Shown piece by piece: positions 48,154 to 56,463 of a stretch of DNA of 64,000 bases (within the stretch, counting starts at the first letter, position 1; the number at the start of each line of letters is the position of its first letter). The translations under genes were made by a program, and so were the position numbers. Source of the stretch: Shewanella aquimarina (GTDB lineage Bacteria; Pseudomonadota; Gammaproteobacteria; Enterobacterales; Shewanellaceae); assembly GCF_023349185.1 (NCBI RefSeq), contig NZ_JAKIKY010000008.1:147662-211661 (forward strand). Reading direction: 5' to 3'. The notes under the pieces were generated by a model. The model had not been told where the DNA came from, made no database searches, and saw nothing but the letters and a program-made list of their open reading frames with translations.

Positions 48154-48397
48154 TCTACAGGCGGTTATGGCTTGAGGCGAATCACTGTTAAAGGTGGTTC
48201 GCCTTTTTGTTCTTAAGGGTTTACGAATGCAACCCAGTGTGACTCGACCCTCAGTTTTCATCGATGAGATGACTCAAAATCAGGTTATTGGCCTAGGCCA
48301 ATAACTCGTGTTCAGCTTGTCCTCGCCACGCCCTTAATATTGCGCCGTGGAGGATGCGACTGAACGTCTTGCTATGTAATCGATGAAGGTAATGGTC

Positions 48398-48694
48398 ATG
48401 CCAAGACCCAAGAAATGTCGTCATCTGCAGTGTCGCCCGCCCTGTAGCCTGTTTAAACCCAACGGGATCCCCAGTGTGGAGCTAGAGCAAGTCCAGCTTG
48501 AGGCCGATGAATTTGAGGCCTTGGCGCTCGGCGATGTGCAGCGGCTCAGTCAACTGGAGGCGGCTGCGTCTATGGGGATCTCGCGCCAGACCTTCGGCAA
48601 TCTGCTGGCGAGTGCCCGTCACAAGGTGGCAAAGGCTATTACGCAGGGACAGGCCATCAAATTACCGACATCGAATCCTAAGGAATCATCATGA
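48398..48694 (+). CDS. DUF134 family DNA-binding protein
   Basis: A 98-aa protein, starting at the ATG at 48398 (two earlier ATGs in frame are possible). It has MPRPKKCRHLQCRPPC, a Cys-containing start of the DUF134/UPF0251 family, and a sigma-like HTH at about residues 40-75 (SQLEAAASMGISRQTFGNLLASA). Family members are predicted regulators, sometimes with an iron-sulfur or zinc centre from the N-terminal Cys. Its stop overlaps the start of the NifX-like gene (ATGA), so the two are coupled. Confidence 0.9.
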   Translation: MPRPKKCRHLQCRPPCSLFKPNGIPSVELEQVQLEADEFEALALGDVQRLSQLEAAASMGISRQTFGNLLASARHKVAKAITQGQAIKLPTSNPKESS

Positions 48695-49218
48695 TAATAG
48701 CTATGCCCATGAGCAGGGGCCGTCTGGCGGCGCATTTTACCAAGGCGCAGCGTATCGGCTTCTTTAATGAATATCACCAACTGATCACTAGCTTCGACAA
48801 CCCGGCCATAGGTGGCGGTGGCTGTCGTGCCAAGAGCGAGCTGCTGAGTCTAATCAAGGCGCAGAAGACAGACATAGTGATAGTGCAGCATATCGGCGAG
48901 CGCATGCTGGGTAAGTTGCTGGCGGCAGGGATCGGCGTCAGCCAGGGCGATAACGCCGAGAGTATCGAAGTGCTGCTGGGTCAGACGCAGCTGCTGGAGC
49001 GTCGTCTGGTGGATGCCTCACAGGGAAGGGCGTCGCTCAATCACGCCAAGAAGGGCAGTTGTTGCGCCAGCGGGGGAAACTGTGGTTCGGCCGAGGGCGG
49101 ATGTGGCTGCGGCGGTCATAAGCCTAAGCCTGAGGTATCTAGCTTGCTACAAAAGCCTGAGTCAGCCCAGGGTAAACAGGTATCTGCCTCCTATAGCGGC
49201 TTTCGCCCCCTGAGTTAG
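48691..49218 (+). CDS. NifX/NifB-C-terminal-like dinitrogenase-cofactor-domain protein with Cys-rich tail
   Basis: A 175-aa protein. Residues 1-105 match the NifX/NafY-type Fe-Mo cofactor-binding domain (MPMSRGRLAAHFTKAQRIGFFNEY, with GGGGCR). The C-terminal 70 residues carry a Cys/Gly-rich section, SCCASGGNCGSAEGGCGCGGH, then a Pro/Gln-rich end. No nitrogenase genes are near, so the domain is likely used for another iron or molybdenum/iron-sulfur task. ATGA overlap with DUF134. Convergent with the thioredoxin gene, 5 bp apart. Confidence 0.87.
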   Translation: MIIAMPMSRGRLAAHFTKAQRIGFFNEYHQLITSFDNPAIGGGGCRAKSELLSLIKAQKTDIVIVQHIGERMLGKLLAAGIGVSQGDNAESIEVLLGQTQLLERRLVDASQGRASLNHAKKGSCCASGGNCGSAEGGCGCGGHKPKPEVSSLLQKPESAQGKQVSASYSGFRPLS

Positions 49219-49223
49219 GCCCA

Positions 49224-49556
49224 TCAGTCTAGCAGTTGATAGGGGCGAGCGATCGCCTCTCTCACCTCGGCCATGGAAAACACCTTGATAAAACGCTCGA
49301 AGGGCTGGCCGTGAAAATAGAGTTCAACAACGGGTAGGGTAAAGACTCGGTGGGCGGCGGCGATCTCGCCCTGCTCTGCACAGTCGATATAACAAAGCTG
49401 CATCTTGGGATACTCGGTCTCGAGTAGCTGTTTCAGCCTAGGTTTAATGCTATGACAGACGCCGCAGTCGGGAGCGCCAAATAACAAGAGTACCGCCTGC
49501 TGCGTTTTCAGGTCGGCGTGTAATGCGGCCAAAGAGTCTGTGTGTAAAGATCTCAC
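49224..49556 (-). CDS. Thioredoxin-like protein with CGVC active site
   Basis: A 110-aa thioredoxin-fold protein with the redox site FGAPDCGVCHSIKPRLKQL, C31 and C34, and the cis-proline LPVVELYF. It has no signal peptide. It is likely a cytoplasmic thiol-disulfide protein; the pairing with the NifX-like gene is only convergent, not operonic. Confidence 0.9.
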   Translation of the reverse strand: MRSLHTDSLAALHADLKTQQAVLLLFGAPDCGVCHSIKPRLKQLLETEYPKMQLCYIDCAEQGEIAAAHRVFTLPVVELYFHGQPFERFIKVFSMAEVREAIARPYQLLD

Positions 49557-49765
49557 CTGTCTTATCCTTCTCTGTGCCAGATGTCAGCATGCCTCTAAAG
49601 AGGTATTTAAAAACAACATCATAGCCTATTTTACCTATCTGGTTCACACTTCTTTTGTTCGGTTCGAATATCCATTGTCCGTCATATGTCCTCTGAGTAG
49701 ACTGGCAGCAATAAAGCAATATTCAAGATGTTTGTTTAACTACTCATTCAGGCCGAGGCGCTGCG

Positions 49766-50977
49766 ATGCTTAATATTGATGATCCTAAAGTGGTCGACAA
49801 GACGCCGGCGATTTGGCGCCTGGGGTTCAGACCCTTCTTCCTGGGCGGTGCTCTGTTGGCGGCCCTCTATGTGCCGCTGTGGCTGGTGACCTGGTATTGG
49901 CCTGAGATGAGCCTGCTGAGATCCCAGTTTTGGGTGAAGGTGGTGCCGCTTTGGTGGCATCCCCACGAGTTGCTGTTTGGCTTTGCCATGGCGATCGTCT
50001 GTGGCTTCCTGCTAACCTCGGTACAGACCTGGACCAATCAACCCAGCCTCAAGGGCTGGCCGCTCGCGATAGTGTTTGCCTGTTGGTTGCTGGCGCGCGT
50101 CCTGCTGCTGGCGCCGCTGGAGCTACCCGTCTGGTTACCTGCGCTGTTTGACAGCCTGTTTCTGCTGCTCAGCGCCGCCAAGCTCTGGACCTGTATCTAC
50201 CGGGTCAAACAGTGGCGCAACATAGGCTTCCCCATCATGTTGCTGGTGGCGACCGGCATTAACCTGCTGAGCTATTACGCCCTGAGTCAGCGCGACTTCG
50301 TGCTGAGCCATCATATTTGGCAGGGCATGCTCTGGTGGCTGGGGCTGCTGATCACTATCGTCGGTGGGCGGGTGATCCCCTTCTTTACCGCGGTGCGGAT
50401 TAAACAGCCCAAGCCAGAGCCCATTAAGGCGCTGGATCTGAGTCTGATAGGCCTGATGATCCTATTGATTATTCAGGGCATCACTCAATATCTACCACTC
50501 GGCGCCGAGCAGGCCTTGCTGGCGGTGACGGCGCTTGCGCATCTGCTGCGCTGGAGTCGCTGGTTGCCTCACAAGACGCTGAGGGAGCCTATGCTCTGGT
50601 CGTTGCAGCTGGCTTATCTGTGTCTGCCGTTAACCCTAGCGGCCATCGCCTGGAACATAGATGATGAAAACGCCTATCGTCATCTTTTGCACCTGTTTGC
50701 CATAGGCACCATGGCGGGGCTCTGTCTGTCGATGATCTCCCGTGTCTCCCTTGGGCATACCAGTCGTAACATCTATCAGGGATCCAAGATGGCGCCAGCC
50801 TTTCTGGCGATCACCCTGGCGGCCCTGTGCCGGGCCGTGATGCCCTTGTGGTTTCCCGCCCACAGCGAGTTATGGCTCTGGATAGCCGGTAGCTGCTGGA
50901 GCCTGGCCTTTGGCTGGTTTGTCTGGTGTTATGCCCCCATTTTAACCCGGCCCAGAGTCGACGGACGTCCGGGATAA
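49766..50977 (+). CDS. nnrS: NnrS family haem-copper membrane protein
   Basis: A 403-aa protein with about twelve TM helices, starting with the WRLGFRPFFLGGALLA pattern and containing GGRVIPFFTAVRI and a late HLLHLFAIGTMAGLCL, as in NnrS. The family helps cells cope with nitric oxide and nitrosative stress by sparing iron from NO. It lies 38 bp upstream of nrfA, and the two are probably cotranscribed, which fits a joint response to nitrite and NO. Confidence 0.93.
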   Translation: MLNIDDPKVVDKTPAIWRLGFRPFFLGGALLAALYVPLWLVTWYWPEMSLLRSQFWVKVVPLWWHPHELLFGFAMAIVCGFLLTSVQTWTNQPSLKGWPLAIVFACWLLARVLLLAPLELPVWLPALFDSLFLLLSAAKLWTCIYRVKQWRNIGFPIMLLVATGINLLSYYALSQRDFVLSHHIWQGMLWWLGLLITIVGGRVIPFFTAVRIKQPKPEPIKALDLSLIGLMILLIIQGITQYLPLGAEQALLAVTALAHLLRWSRWLPHKTLREPMLWSLQLAYLCLPLTLAAIAWNIDDENAYRHLLHLFAIGTMAGLCLSMISRVSLGHTSRNIYQGSKMAPAFLAITLAALCRAVMPLWFPAHSELWLWIAGSCWSLAFGWFVWCYAPILTRPRVDGRPG

Positions 50978-51015
50978 CCGTGACGGTGAAACCTATTAAG
51001 GAGTTGCAAACGCGT

Positions 51016-52407
51016 ATGAAGAAATTAACCGCTATCGCACTGAATCTACTGAGCTGGTGCGGCCTGAGTTCCCTCGCATTGAGCCCCGCCTTAGCAGCGG
51101 ATGTGAGCACTGAGGCCATGGAGAGCATGCGGGCGATGCAGGCCAAGTATCCCAATCAATATGCCAGCTGGCAGGCGACCTCTACCCAGGCGGCGCGCAG
51201 CGACATGTTGGCCAGCTATCCTGCCGCCATCATACTCTGGGCGGGATCTGCCTACGCCAAGGAGTATCACAGCCCCAGAGGACATCAGTTTGCGGTGGCC
51301 GACGTGACCCATACACTGCGTACCGGCGTACCGCCTGCGGATGGCACGAAAGGACTGTCGGCGAGCTGCTGGACCTGTAAGTCGCCGGATGTGCCGAGGC
51401 TTATCGATGAGCTGGGCGTCGAAGGCTTCTCGGCGAAAAACTTCACCGATCTTGGTAGCGAGATGAACAGTGTCGTCTACTGTAGCGACTGTCACGTCAA
51501 GGGCAAGGCGGCCTTGACCTTGCCCCGTCCCCACGCCCGCGACGCCATGGCTAAGGTGCATCTGCCGTTCGACAAGCAAGATGAGGCGATGAAGGGGGCG
51601 CAGGTGTGCGGCCAGTGCCATGTGACCTATTATTTCCAGCCGGAGCGCAGCAACAAGGTCAACATCCCCTGGATCTTCGGCAGCAGCGCGGATCTGATTG
51701 AAAAGTATTATGATACCCGCCGTTTCTACGAGTGGATCCATCCCATCTCCAAGACGCCTATTCTCAAGGCGCGCCATCCAGAGTTTGAGCACTGGAGCCG
51801 CAGCGAACACGCCAAGGCGGGCGTGACCTGTGTCACCTGCCATATGCCGGCGGCCACAGATAGCGAGGGCAAAGCCTACACTAATCATCAGGTGGGCAAG
51901 GCGCTACCAAACTATGACGCTGTGTGTCAGGGCTGCCACGAGAGTAAACAGACGCTGATGAAGCAGCTGAACTCGGCCAAGTCGCAGATTGCCGAGAAGG
52001 CGAGACATGTAGAGCAGTTGCTGGTCAAGGCCCACTACGAGGCCGGGGCCGCCTGGGATGCTGGTGCAAGCTGGGCTATCATGAACGATGCCATCATGGC
52101 GATTCGCCATGCCCAGTGGCGCTGGGACTTTGCCATGTCGTCCCACGGCAGCTATGCCCATAACCCTCAGGAGGCCAACGCCCTACTGGATACGGCGATT
52201 AAGCAGGCCGAATATGCGCGTAGCGCCCTTGCGGAGATCCTGAGCATGTTGTCTGTCAGCGAGGTGAGCTATCCCGATATCTCCAGCAAGGAGGAGGCGC
52301 AGCAGGCGGTGGGCATTGAACTGGAAAAACTGACCAAAGCCAAGCAGACCTTCATCAAGCAAGAGGTTGATAAGCATTGGCCCGCGGTGAGCCGCACGGG
52401 TTACTAA
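51016..52407 (+). CDS. nrfA: Ammonia-forming cytochrome c nitrite reductase (NrfA)
   Basis: Start at the ATG at 51016, where a signal peptide begins (MKKLTAIALNLLS ... PALA); upstream in-frame codons overlap nnrS. The 463-aa product has five haem sites: CWTCK (C118-K122, the lysine-ligated active-site haem), CSDCH (156-160), CGQCH (198-202), CVTCH (272-276) and CQGCH (304-308). This is the NrfA layout. It reduces nitrite to ammonium with six electrons in the periplasm, in dissimilatory nitrate ammonification. No nrfB, nrfH or maturation genes accompany it, so it may rely on CymA and a shared ccm system. Confidence 0.96.
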   Translation: MKKLTAIALNLLSWCGLSSLALSPALAADVSTEAMESMRAMQAKYPNQYASWQATSTQAARSDMLASYPAAIILWAGSAYAKEYHSPRGHQFAVADVTHTLRTGVPPADGTKGLSASCWTCKSPDVPRLIDELGVEGFSAKNFTDLGSEMNSVVYCSDCHVKGKAALTLPRPHARDAMAKVHLPFDKQDEAMKGAQVCGQCHVTYYFQPERSNKVNIPWIFGSSADLIEKYYDTRRFYEWIHPISKTPILKARHPEFEHWSRSEHAKAGVTCVTCHMPAATDSEGKAYTNHQVGKALPNYDAVCQGCHESKQTLMKQLNSAKSQIAEKARHVEQLLVKAHYEAGAAWDAGASWAIMNDAIMAIRHAQWRWDFAMSSHGSYAHNPQEANALLDTAIKQAEYARSALAEILSMLSVSEVSYPDISSKEEAQQAVGIELEKLTKAKQTFIKQEVDKHWPAVSRTGY

Positions 52408-52545
52408 CTGCTCTTAACTCACTCGTTTTGAACAACGCCGACCCTAAGGTTTGTATCTGGGTCGGCGTTTTCGTATCTGGGGTCCGGGGCTTATATAGCT
52501 GCTTGTCCTAGGAGGCTATTTAAAAAACTGTTAAATAACCCAGCT

Positions 52546-53463
52546 CTAGGACTTTGGCTGCGGATAGCGGCTGTCGAACGCCTGGCATTTCATCTTCAGA
52601 AACTCGATACAGGTGCGAACCTTATGGCTGGGATAATCTGTCTGCAGGTAGGTGAGCTGTAGCGGGATCGGCTCGGCCAGATAATCTGCCAGCAGGAGTT
52701 CGAGCCTGCCCTCTGCTACCTCTTGAGCCACATCGAACCAACTCTTATAGGCGATCCCTTCACCGGCGAGTGCCCATTCCTTGATGACGGCGCCATCGTT
52801 GCAACTCTTAATCCCCGTAAGCTCTACCTCCAGCGGTGCTTGTTTGTCGGCAAAGTGCCACCTGTGCCATGGGGTGTTGCCCCGGTTGAGCAGCAAGATC
52901 TTATGTTGGCTTAGTTGCTGGGGATGGCTGGGTCGGCCATGTCGTGCTAAGTAGTCCGGGGCGGCGACTGCCACCCTGTGCATACGTGCAAGTTGCCGAC
53001 GCATCAGGGAGGAGTCTGGCAGTTCACCGTACCTCAACGCCAGATGGACATTCTGGGCGATGAGGTCTTCCATCTGATCGCCAAAATAGAGGCGCAGGGT
53101 CAAGTCGGGCGCCTGGGCCGCTAGCTCGTCCAGCCAGCCTCTGACGCGGTTGCGACCGAGATCTGAGGGCAGGGCGATACGCAGCTCACCCCTGAGCTCG
53201 CCGCGGTTATCGGCCAGTGCATCGCTGGCGTTTTGCAATAGATTGAGCGCCTGACGCCCGGTTTCGATGAAGGCCTGTCCTTCCTCGGTGAGCTGCATGT
53301 TGCGGGTCGAGCGAGCAAATAGCTGGCAGTTGAGTTTATGTTCCAGGCGCTGCAGGGCGGCGCTAGCCGATGCCGGAGTCATACCCAGTTCGCGGGCGGC
53401 GGCCGATACGCTGTGCAGGTCGGCGATGCGGATCGCTAGTTGCAGATCTTTGAGATGATACAT
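52546..53463 (-). CDS. LysR family transcriptional regulator
   Basis: A 305-aa LysR protein: HTH about residues 18-60 (VSAAARELGMTPASASAALQRLE) and RSTRNMQLTEEG, then a substrate-binding domain with FGDQMEDLIAQNVHLALRYGE. It is divergent from the Old Yellow Enzyme gene and preceded by a perfect inverted repeat. It probably regulates that gene in response to an electrophile or quinone; this is inferred from position. Confidence 0.92.
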   Translation of the reverse strand: MYHLKDLQLAIRIADLHSVSAAARELGMTPASASAALQRLEHKLNCQLFARSTRNMQLTEEGQAFIETGRQALNLLQNASDALADNRGELRGELRIALPSDLGRNRVRGWLDELAAQAPDLTLRLYFGDQMEDLIAQNVHLALRYGELPDSSLMRRQLARMHRVAVAAPDYLARHGRPSHPQQLSQHKILLLNRGNTPWHRWHFADKQAPLEVELTGIKSCNDGAVIKEWALAGEGIAYKSWFDVAQEVAEGRLELLLADYLAEPIPLQLTYLQTDYPSHKVRTCIEFLKMKCQAFDSRYPQPKS

Positions 53464-53475
53464 ATCAAAAATTTT

Positions 53476-53491
53476 TTGAAAATGATTTCAA
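53476..53491. promoter_or_regulatory. Candidate LysR operator, TTGAAA-N4-TTTCAA
   Basis: TTGAAA (53476-53481) and TTTCAA (53486-53491) form a perfect inverted repeat, 13 bp upstream of the lysR start, with a nearby second near-palindrome CAAAAATTTTTTG. The position suits autoregulation and control of the divergent reductase. Confidence 0.6.
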
Positions 53492-53589
53492 TACTAGCCT
53501 AATTATCAAATTATGTAACGGGTAATAAACTCGGTTTCATCGAACAACTTGAATGTAATTGCCGCCAGCTATCGGCATAAGGAAACCCG

Positions 53590-54681
53590 ATGAAACTCTT
53601 TAACTCCTACCAGATGGGCCAGCATACCTTGGCCAACCGTATCGTGATGGCGCCCATGACCCGCTCACGCACCAGCCAGCCGGGCAATCTGCCCAACCAG
53701 ATGATGGCCACCTACTACGCCCAGCGCGCCTCGGCGGGGCTAATAGTAACCGAGGCGACCCAGATCTCAGGCGATAGCCAGGGATATTCCTTCACCCCAG
53801 GTATCTATACCCAGGCACAGATCGACGGCTGGCGTCAGGTGACAGATGCGGTGCACAGTGCGGGCGGCAAGATCTTCAATCAGCTCTGGCATGTGGGCCG
53901 GGTGTCTCATCCTGTCTTTCAGGGTGGCGAGGCGCCCATGGCACCCTCGGCCATCAAGCCGCAAGGGACTCAGGTCTGGGTGGTCGATGCTGCGCACCCC
54001 GAGGGGCAGATGGTAGATTGCCCTATGCCCAGAGAGATGACCCAGGAGGATATCGACCGTGTGGTGAAGGACTTTACCGATGCGGCGAGCAATGCGGTGA
54101 CCGCCGGCTTCGATGGTGTGGAGATCCACGGCGGTAATGGTTACCTCATCGATCAGTTCCTGCGCACCAACTCTAACAAGCGCCGCGATGCCTACGGCGG
54201 CAGCGGTGAGAAACGTATTCGCTTCCTGCTTGAGATAGTCGCTGCCGTGAGCGAAAGAATAGGCGCCGAGCGGGTCGGCGTGCGTCTTGCCCCCTTCGTG
54301 ACCTTTAAGGACATGAGTTGCCCGGAGATTGTCGATACCATCTTGCTGGCAGCCGGCGCGCTGTCGAAGATAGGGATCGCCTATATTCATCTGTCAGAGG
54401 CGGATTGGGATGATGCGCCGCAGATCCCCGAGTCTTTCAGGGTGCAGCTACGCAACCTGTTCGACGCCACTATTATCGTTGCAGGACGCTACGATCTTGC
54501 CAGAGCCAGCGAGGTGCTAAGTAAGGGGTATGCGGATCTGGTGGCCTTCGGTCGTCCCTTTATCGCCAACCCGGACCTGCCCCACAGATTGCAGCACAAG
54601 TTGCCGCTGGCAAGCTTCGACAAGGGCCCATTGTTTGGCGGTGGCGCGGCGGGATATACGGATTATCCCGCTGCGAGTTAG
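53590..54681 (+). CDS. Old Yellow Enzyme family alkene reductase
   Basis: A 363-aa FMN-binding flavoprotein of the NemA type with the TIM-barrel pattern: NRIVMAPMTRSRTS at the start, QLWHVGR in the middle, EIHGGNGYLIDQFLRTNSNKR (with His and Asn for substrate binding), and the C-terminal GRPFIANPDLPHRL. The typical EIHAANGY is EIHGGNGY here. It reduces activated alkenes, N-ethylmaleimide and nitro compounds with NADPH. The divergent LysR gene is the probable regulator. Confidence 0.93.
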   Translation: MKLFNSYQMGQHTLANRIVMAPMTRSRTSQPGNLPNQMMATYYAQRASAGLIVTEATQISGDSQGYSFTPGIYTQAQIDGWRQVTDAVHSAGGKIFNQLWHVGRVSHPVFQGGEAPMAPSAIKPQGTQVWVVDAAHPEGQMVDCPMPREMTQEDIDRVVKDFTDAASNAVTAGFDGVEIHGGNGYLIDQFLRTNSNKRRDAYGGSGEKRIRFLLEIVAAVSERIGAERVGVRLAPFVTFKDMSCPEIVDTILLAAGALSKIGIAYIHLSEADWDDAPQIPESFRVQLRNLFDATIIVAGRYDLARASEVLSKGYADLVAFGRPFIANPDLPHRLQHKLPLASFDKGPLFGGGAAGYTDYPAAS

Positions 54682-54754
54682 GCATAATAAAATTCTGATG
54701 GGAGGTATTCCCTTAGCCCCAAGGATTAGTACAAAGACTAGGGGATTAATCGAC

Positions 54755-55912
54755 TCAGTGCCTGAGATCAGAGATCAGGTGCCACTGCCGGCGGCCCATT
54801 TCCAATATCACCCCTACGGCGAGTCCGGCGGCGGTATTGATGGTCAGGCAGACGGCGGCGGTGGATAAGATCACAAAGATGCAGAAGGGTTTGCCATCGA
54901 GGAAGCGTTTCGACCAGGCCAGTTGTAGGCCGGCGATTGCCAATAGGCTCCCTAGAATCGCCAGGGGGATCAGGGACAGCACCTGGGCTATGGTGTCGCC
55001 CCAGCACAGGGCGACTAGCAGGCAGCAGATACCGAACAGGGCTGGGGCACGCCAGCTTCTGGCACCAAAATGGTATTGCACCGCCAGGCCGCCCGCGCCA
55101 TGGCACATGGGCGTGGCGCCTAGTGGGGCCAGCAGCAGGTTTGCCCAGCCCGAGCTGGTGGCCAGACGCTGCGGCGAGAAACGTTTGTCATCGATCAGCC
55201 TATCTTGGGGAAACTTCTCACCGGCCATGGCCGATGTGGCGATCACCGCATTGGTGAGTGTGAGTGCCAGCTGCGGTAGCACCAACAGCAGAGCGGCAGA
55301 TTGCCACTCGTCGATATTGGGCCAGCCCAGTTGCCAGTCTGTAGTGGCGGGCAAGTTAAAGCTGGGAGCCGAGCCCTGATTTGCCTGCCACAGCACGCCT
55401 AACCCTAACACCAGGGGCATGGCCAGATAGGGAAGCGGCATGAAACGGCTCATAAACAGGGCGCTGAAGGCCAGTATGCCGATGAGCCAAGTGCCGCTCA
55501 TCATCTGCCCGCCCATCCAGATGAGTTGCAGGCCGATGGCTAGTTGTATGCCTATGCTTACCGCGGGTGACAGCTGTTTGGCCATCCAGCCGATGGCGCC
55601 GCTATAGGCCAGCAGCAAGAGTATGAGTCCCATCAGGATACCGCTGACCTGCAGCATACCGGGCGTCAGTCCCTGGGCGATCACCAGCGCCGCGATCACC
55701 TTCATCGGCTGCACTGGAATGGGCCGACGATAGAAGTAGGCGGTAAAGAGGGCGAACAGGCCGAAGCCGAGAAAGATCCCCTGTGGGGAGAAATGGTTGA
55801 TGGCGATCAGGCCGAGCACCAGTGGCAGAAAGGTGCCTAGATCGGCGAAGGCGCCGCTGAATTCTCCTATGTGTTTGTGTAGCGGGTTGTTGTCTTGGGT
55901 GTTACATCTCAT
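54755..55912 (-). CDS. Sulfate/molybdate permease-like membrane protein (MOT1 type)
   Basis: A 385-aa integral membrane protein with about eleven TM segments. The first part, EFSGAFADLGTFLPLVLGL, and MPMCHGAGGLAVQYHFGAR about residues 265-283 are the signatures of the MFS_MOT1 molybdate/sulfate transporter family. Whether it carries molybdate or sulfate is unknown. The gene is convergent with the reductase gene and starts about 550 bp before the end of the giant adhesin gene. Confidence 0.9.
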   Translation of the reverse strand: MRCNTQDNNPLHKHIGEFSGAFADLGTFLPLVLGLIAINHFSPQGIFLGFGLFALFTAYFYRRPIPVQPMKVIAALVIAQGLTPGMLQVSGILMGLILLLLAYSGAIGWMAKQLSPAVSIGIQLAIGLQLIWMGGQMMSGTWLIGILAFSALFMSRFMPLPYLAMPLVLGLGVLWQANQGSAPSFNLPATTDWQLGWPNIDEWQSAALLLVLPQLALTLTNAVIATSAMAGEKFPQDRLIDDKRFSPQRLATSSGWANLLLAPLGATPMCHGAGGLAVQYHFGARSWRAPALFGICCLLVALCWGDTIAQVLSLIPLAILGSLLAIAGLQLAWSKRFLDGKPFCIFVILSTAAVCLTINTAAGLAVGVILEMGRRQWHLISDLRH

Positions 55913-56463
55913 ATTGCTTGCCGTGGGAAATCATCACTTATTTCACGGCAAATTTAATGCCATGTTTTTTGTAGGCTTTTATCGGTAAAACCGAGCCATA
56001 ATGGGCCATTTGGCTAACAAGGGTGAGACAAGTTGTCACATAGGTCGGTGATATTGGGTCAAGAGATCTCAAATTAATCATTGCTAATCTTCCTAGGCTT
56101 CTTCATGCAAGTAACTTTGTGATCGGGCCCATGTCTGCTGCTTGTGTTAACAAATCAGAAGAAACGAGTGATGTTCGCCTGCTTTTATCGTTCATGACGC
56201 TGGTTAGGGTTAGATGAAGGTGGGGCTTTGATAGAAACACTATTTCGGCGTTATTCAACTTCAGCAGGGCTAGGCATGCTGAAGTTGCATGCTTTGAACT
56301 GTCGCTGCTATCAAAGCCAGAGCTGCGCGACGACTTGTTCGCACCTTTCTTAGGGGAAGGATATGGCTACATTACTTCTGAGATGCGCGTTAAGGCACTA
56401 ATGATTCTAGTGGCTAAGGGCATCTATCGACAAAAAGGCCCGCAAGCGGGCCTTTATTTTATC
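55913..56463. other. Intergenic region between the permease and the adhesin gene
   Basis: 550 bp without an open frame that resembles a protein. The DNA is mixed in composition and contains no clear repeat other than the terminator. It may hold a decayed gene; I cannot identify one. Confidence 0.4.
56432..56458 (-). terminator. Rho-independent terminator of the giant adhesin gene
   Basis: On the minus strand GGCCCG CTTG CGGGCC followed by TTTTTG, five bases after the stop codon. Confidence 0.92.

Noticed and set aside
49557..49765. NsrR or FNR site upstream of nnrS
   Set aside because: Only a half-site-like AAGATG is visible at about 49724; no full palindrome matching either consensus was found.
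55913..56430. Decayed transposase between the permease and adhesin genes
   Set aside because: Translations of all frames gave only short, unrecognisable stretches; no inverted repeats or target duplication were seen.
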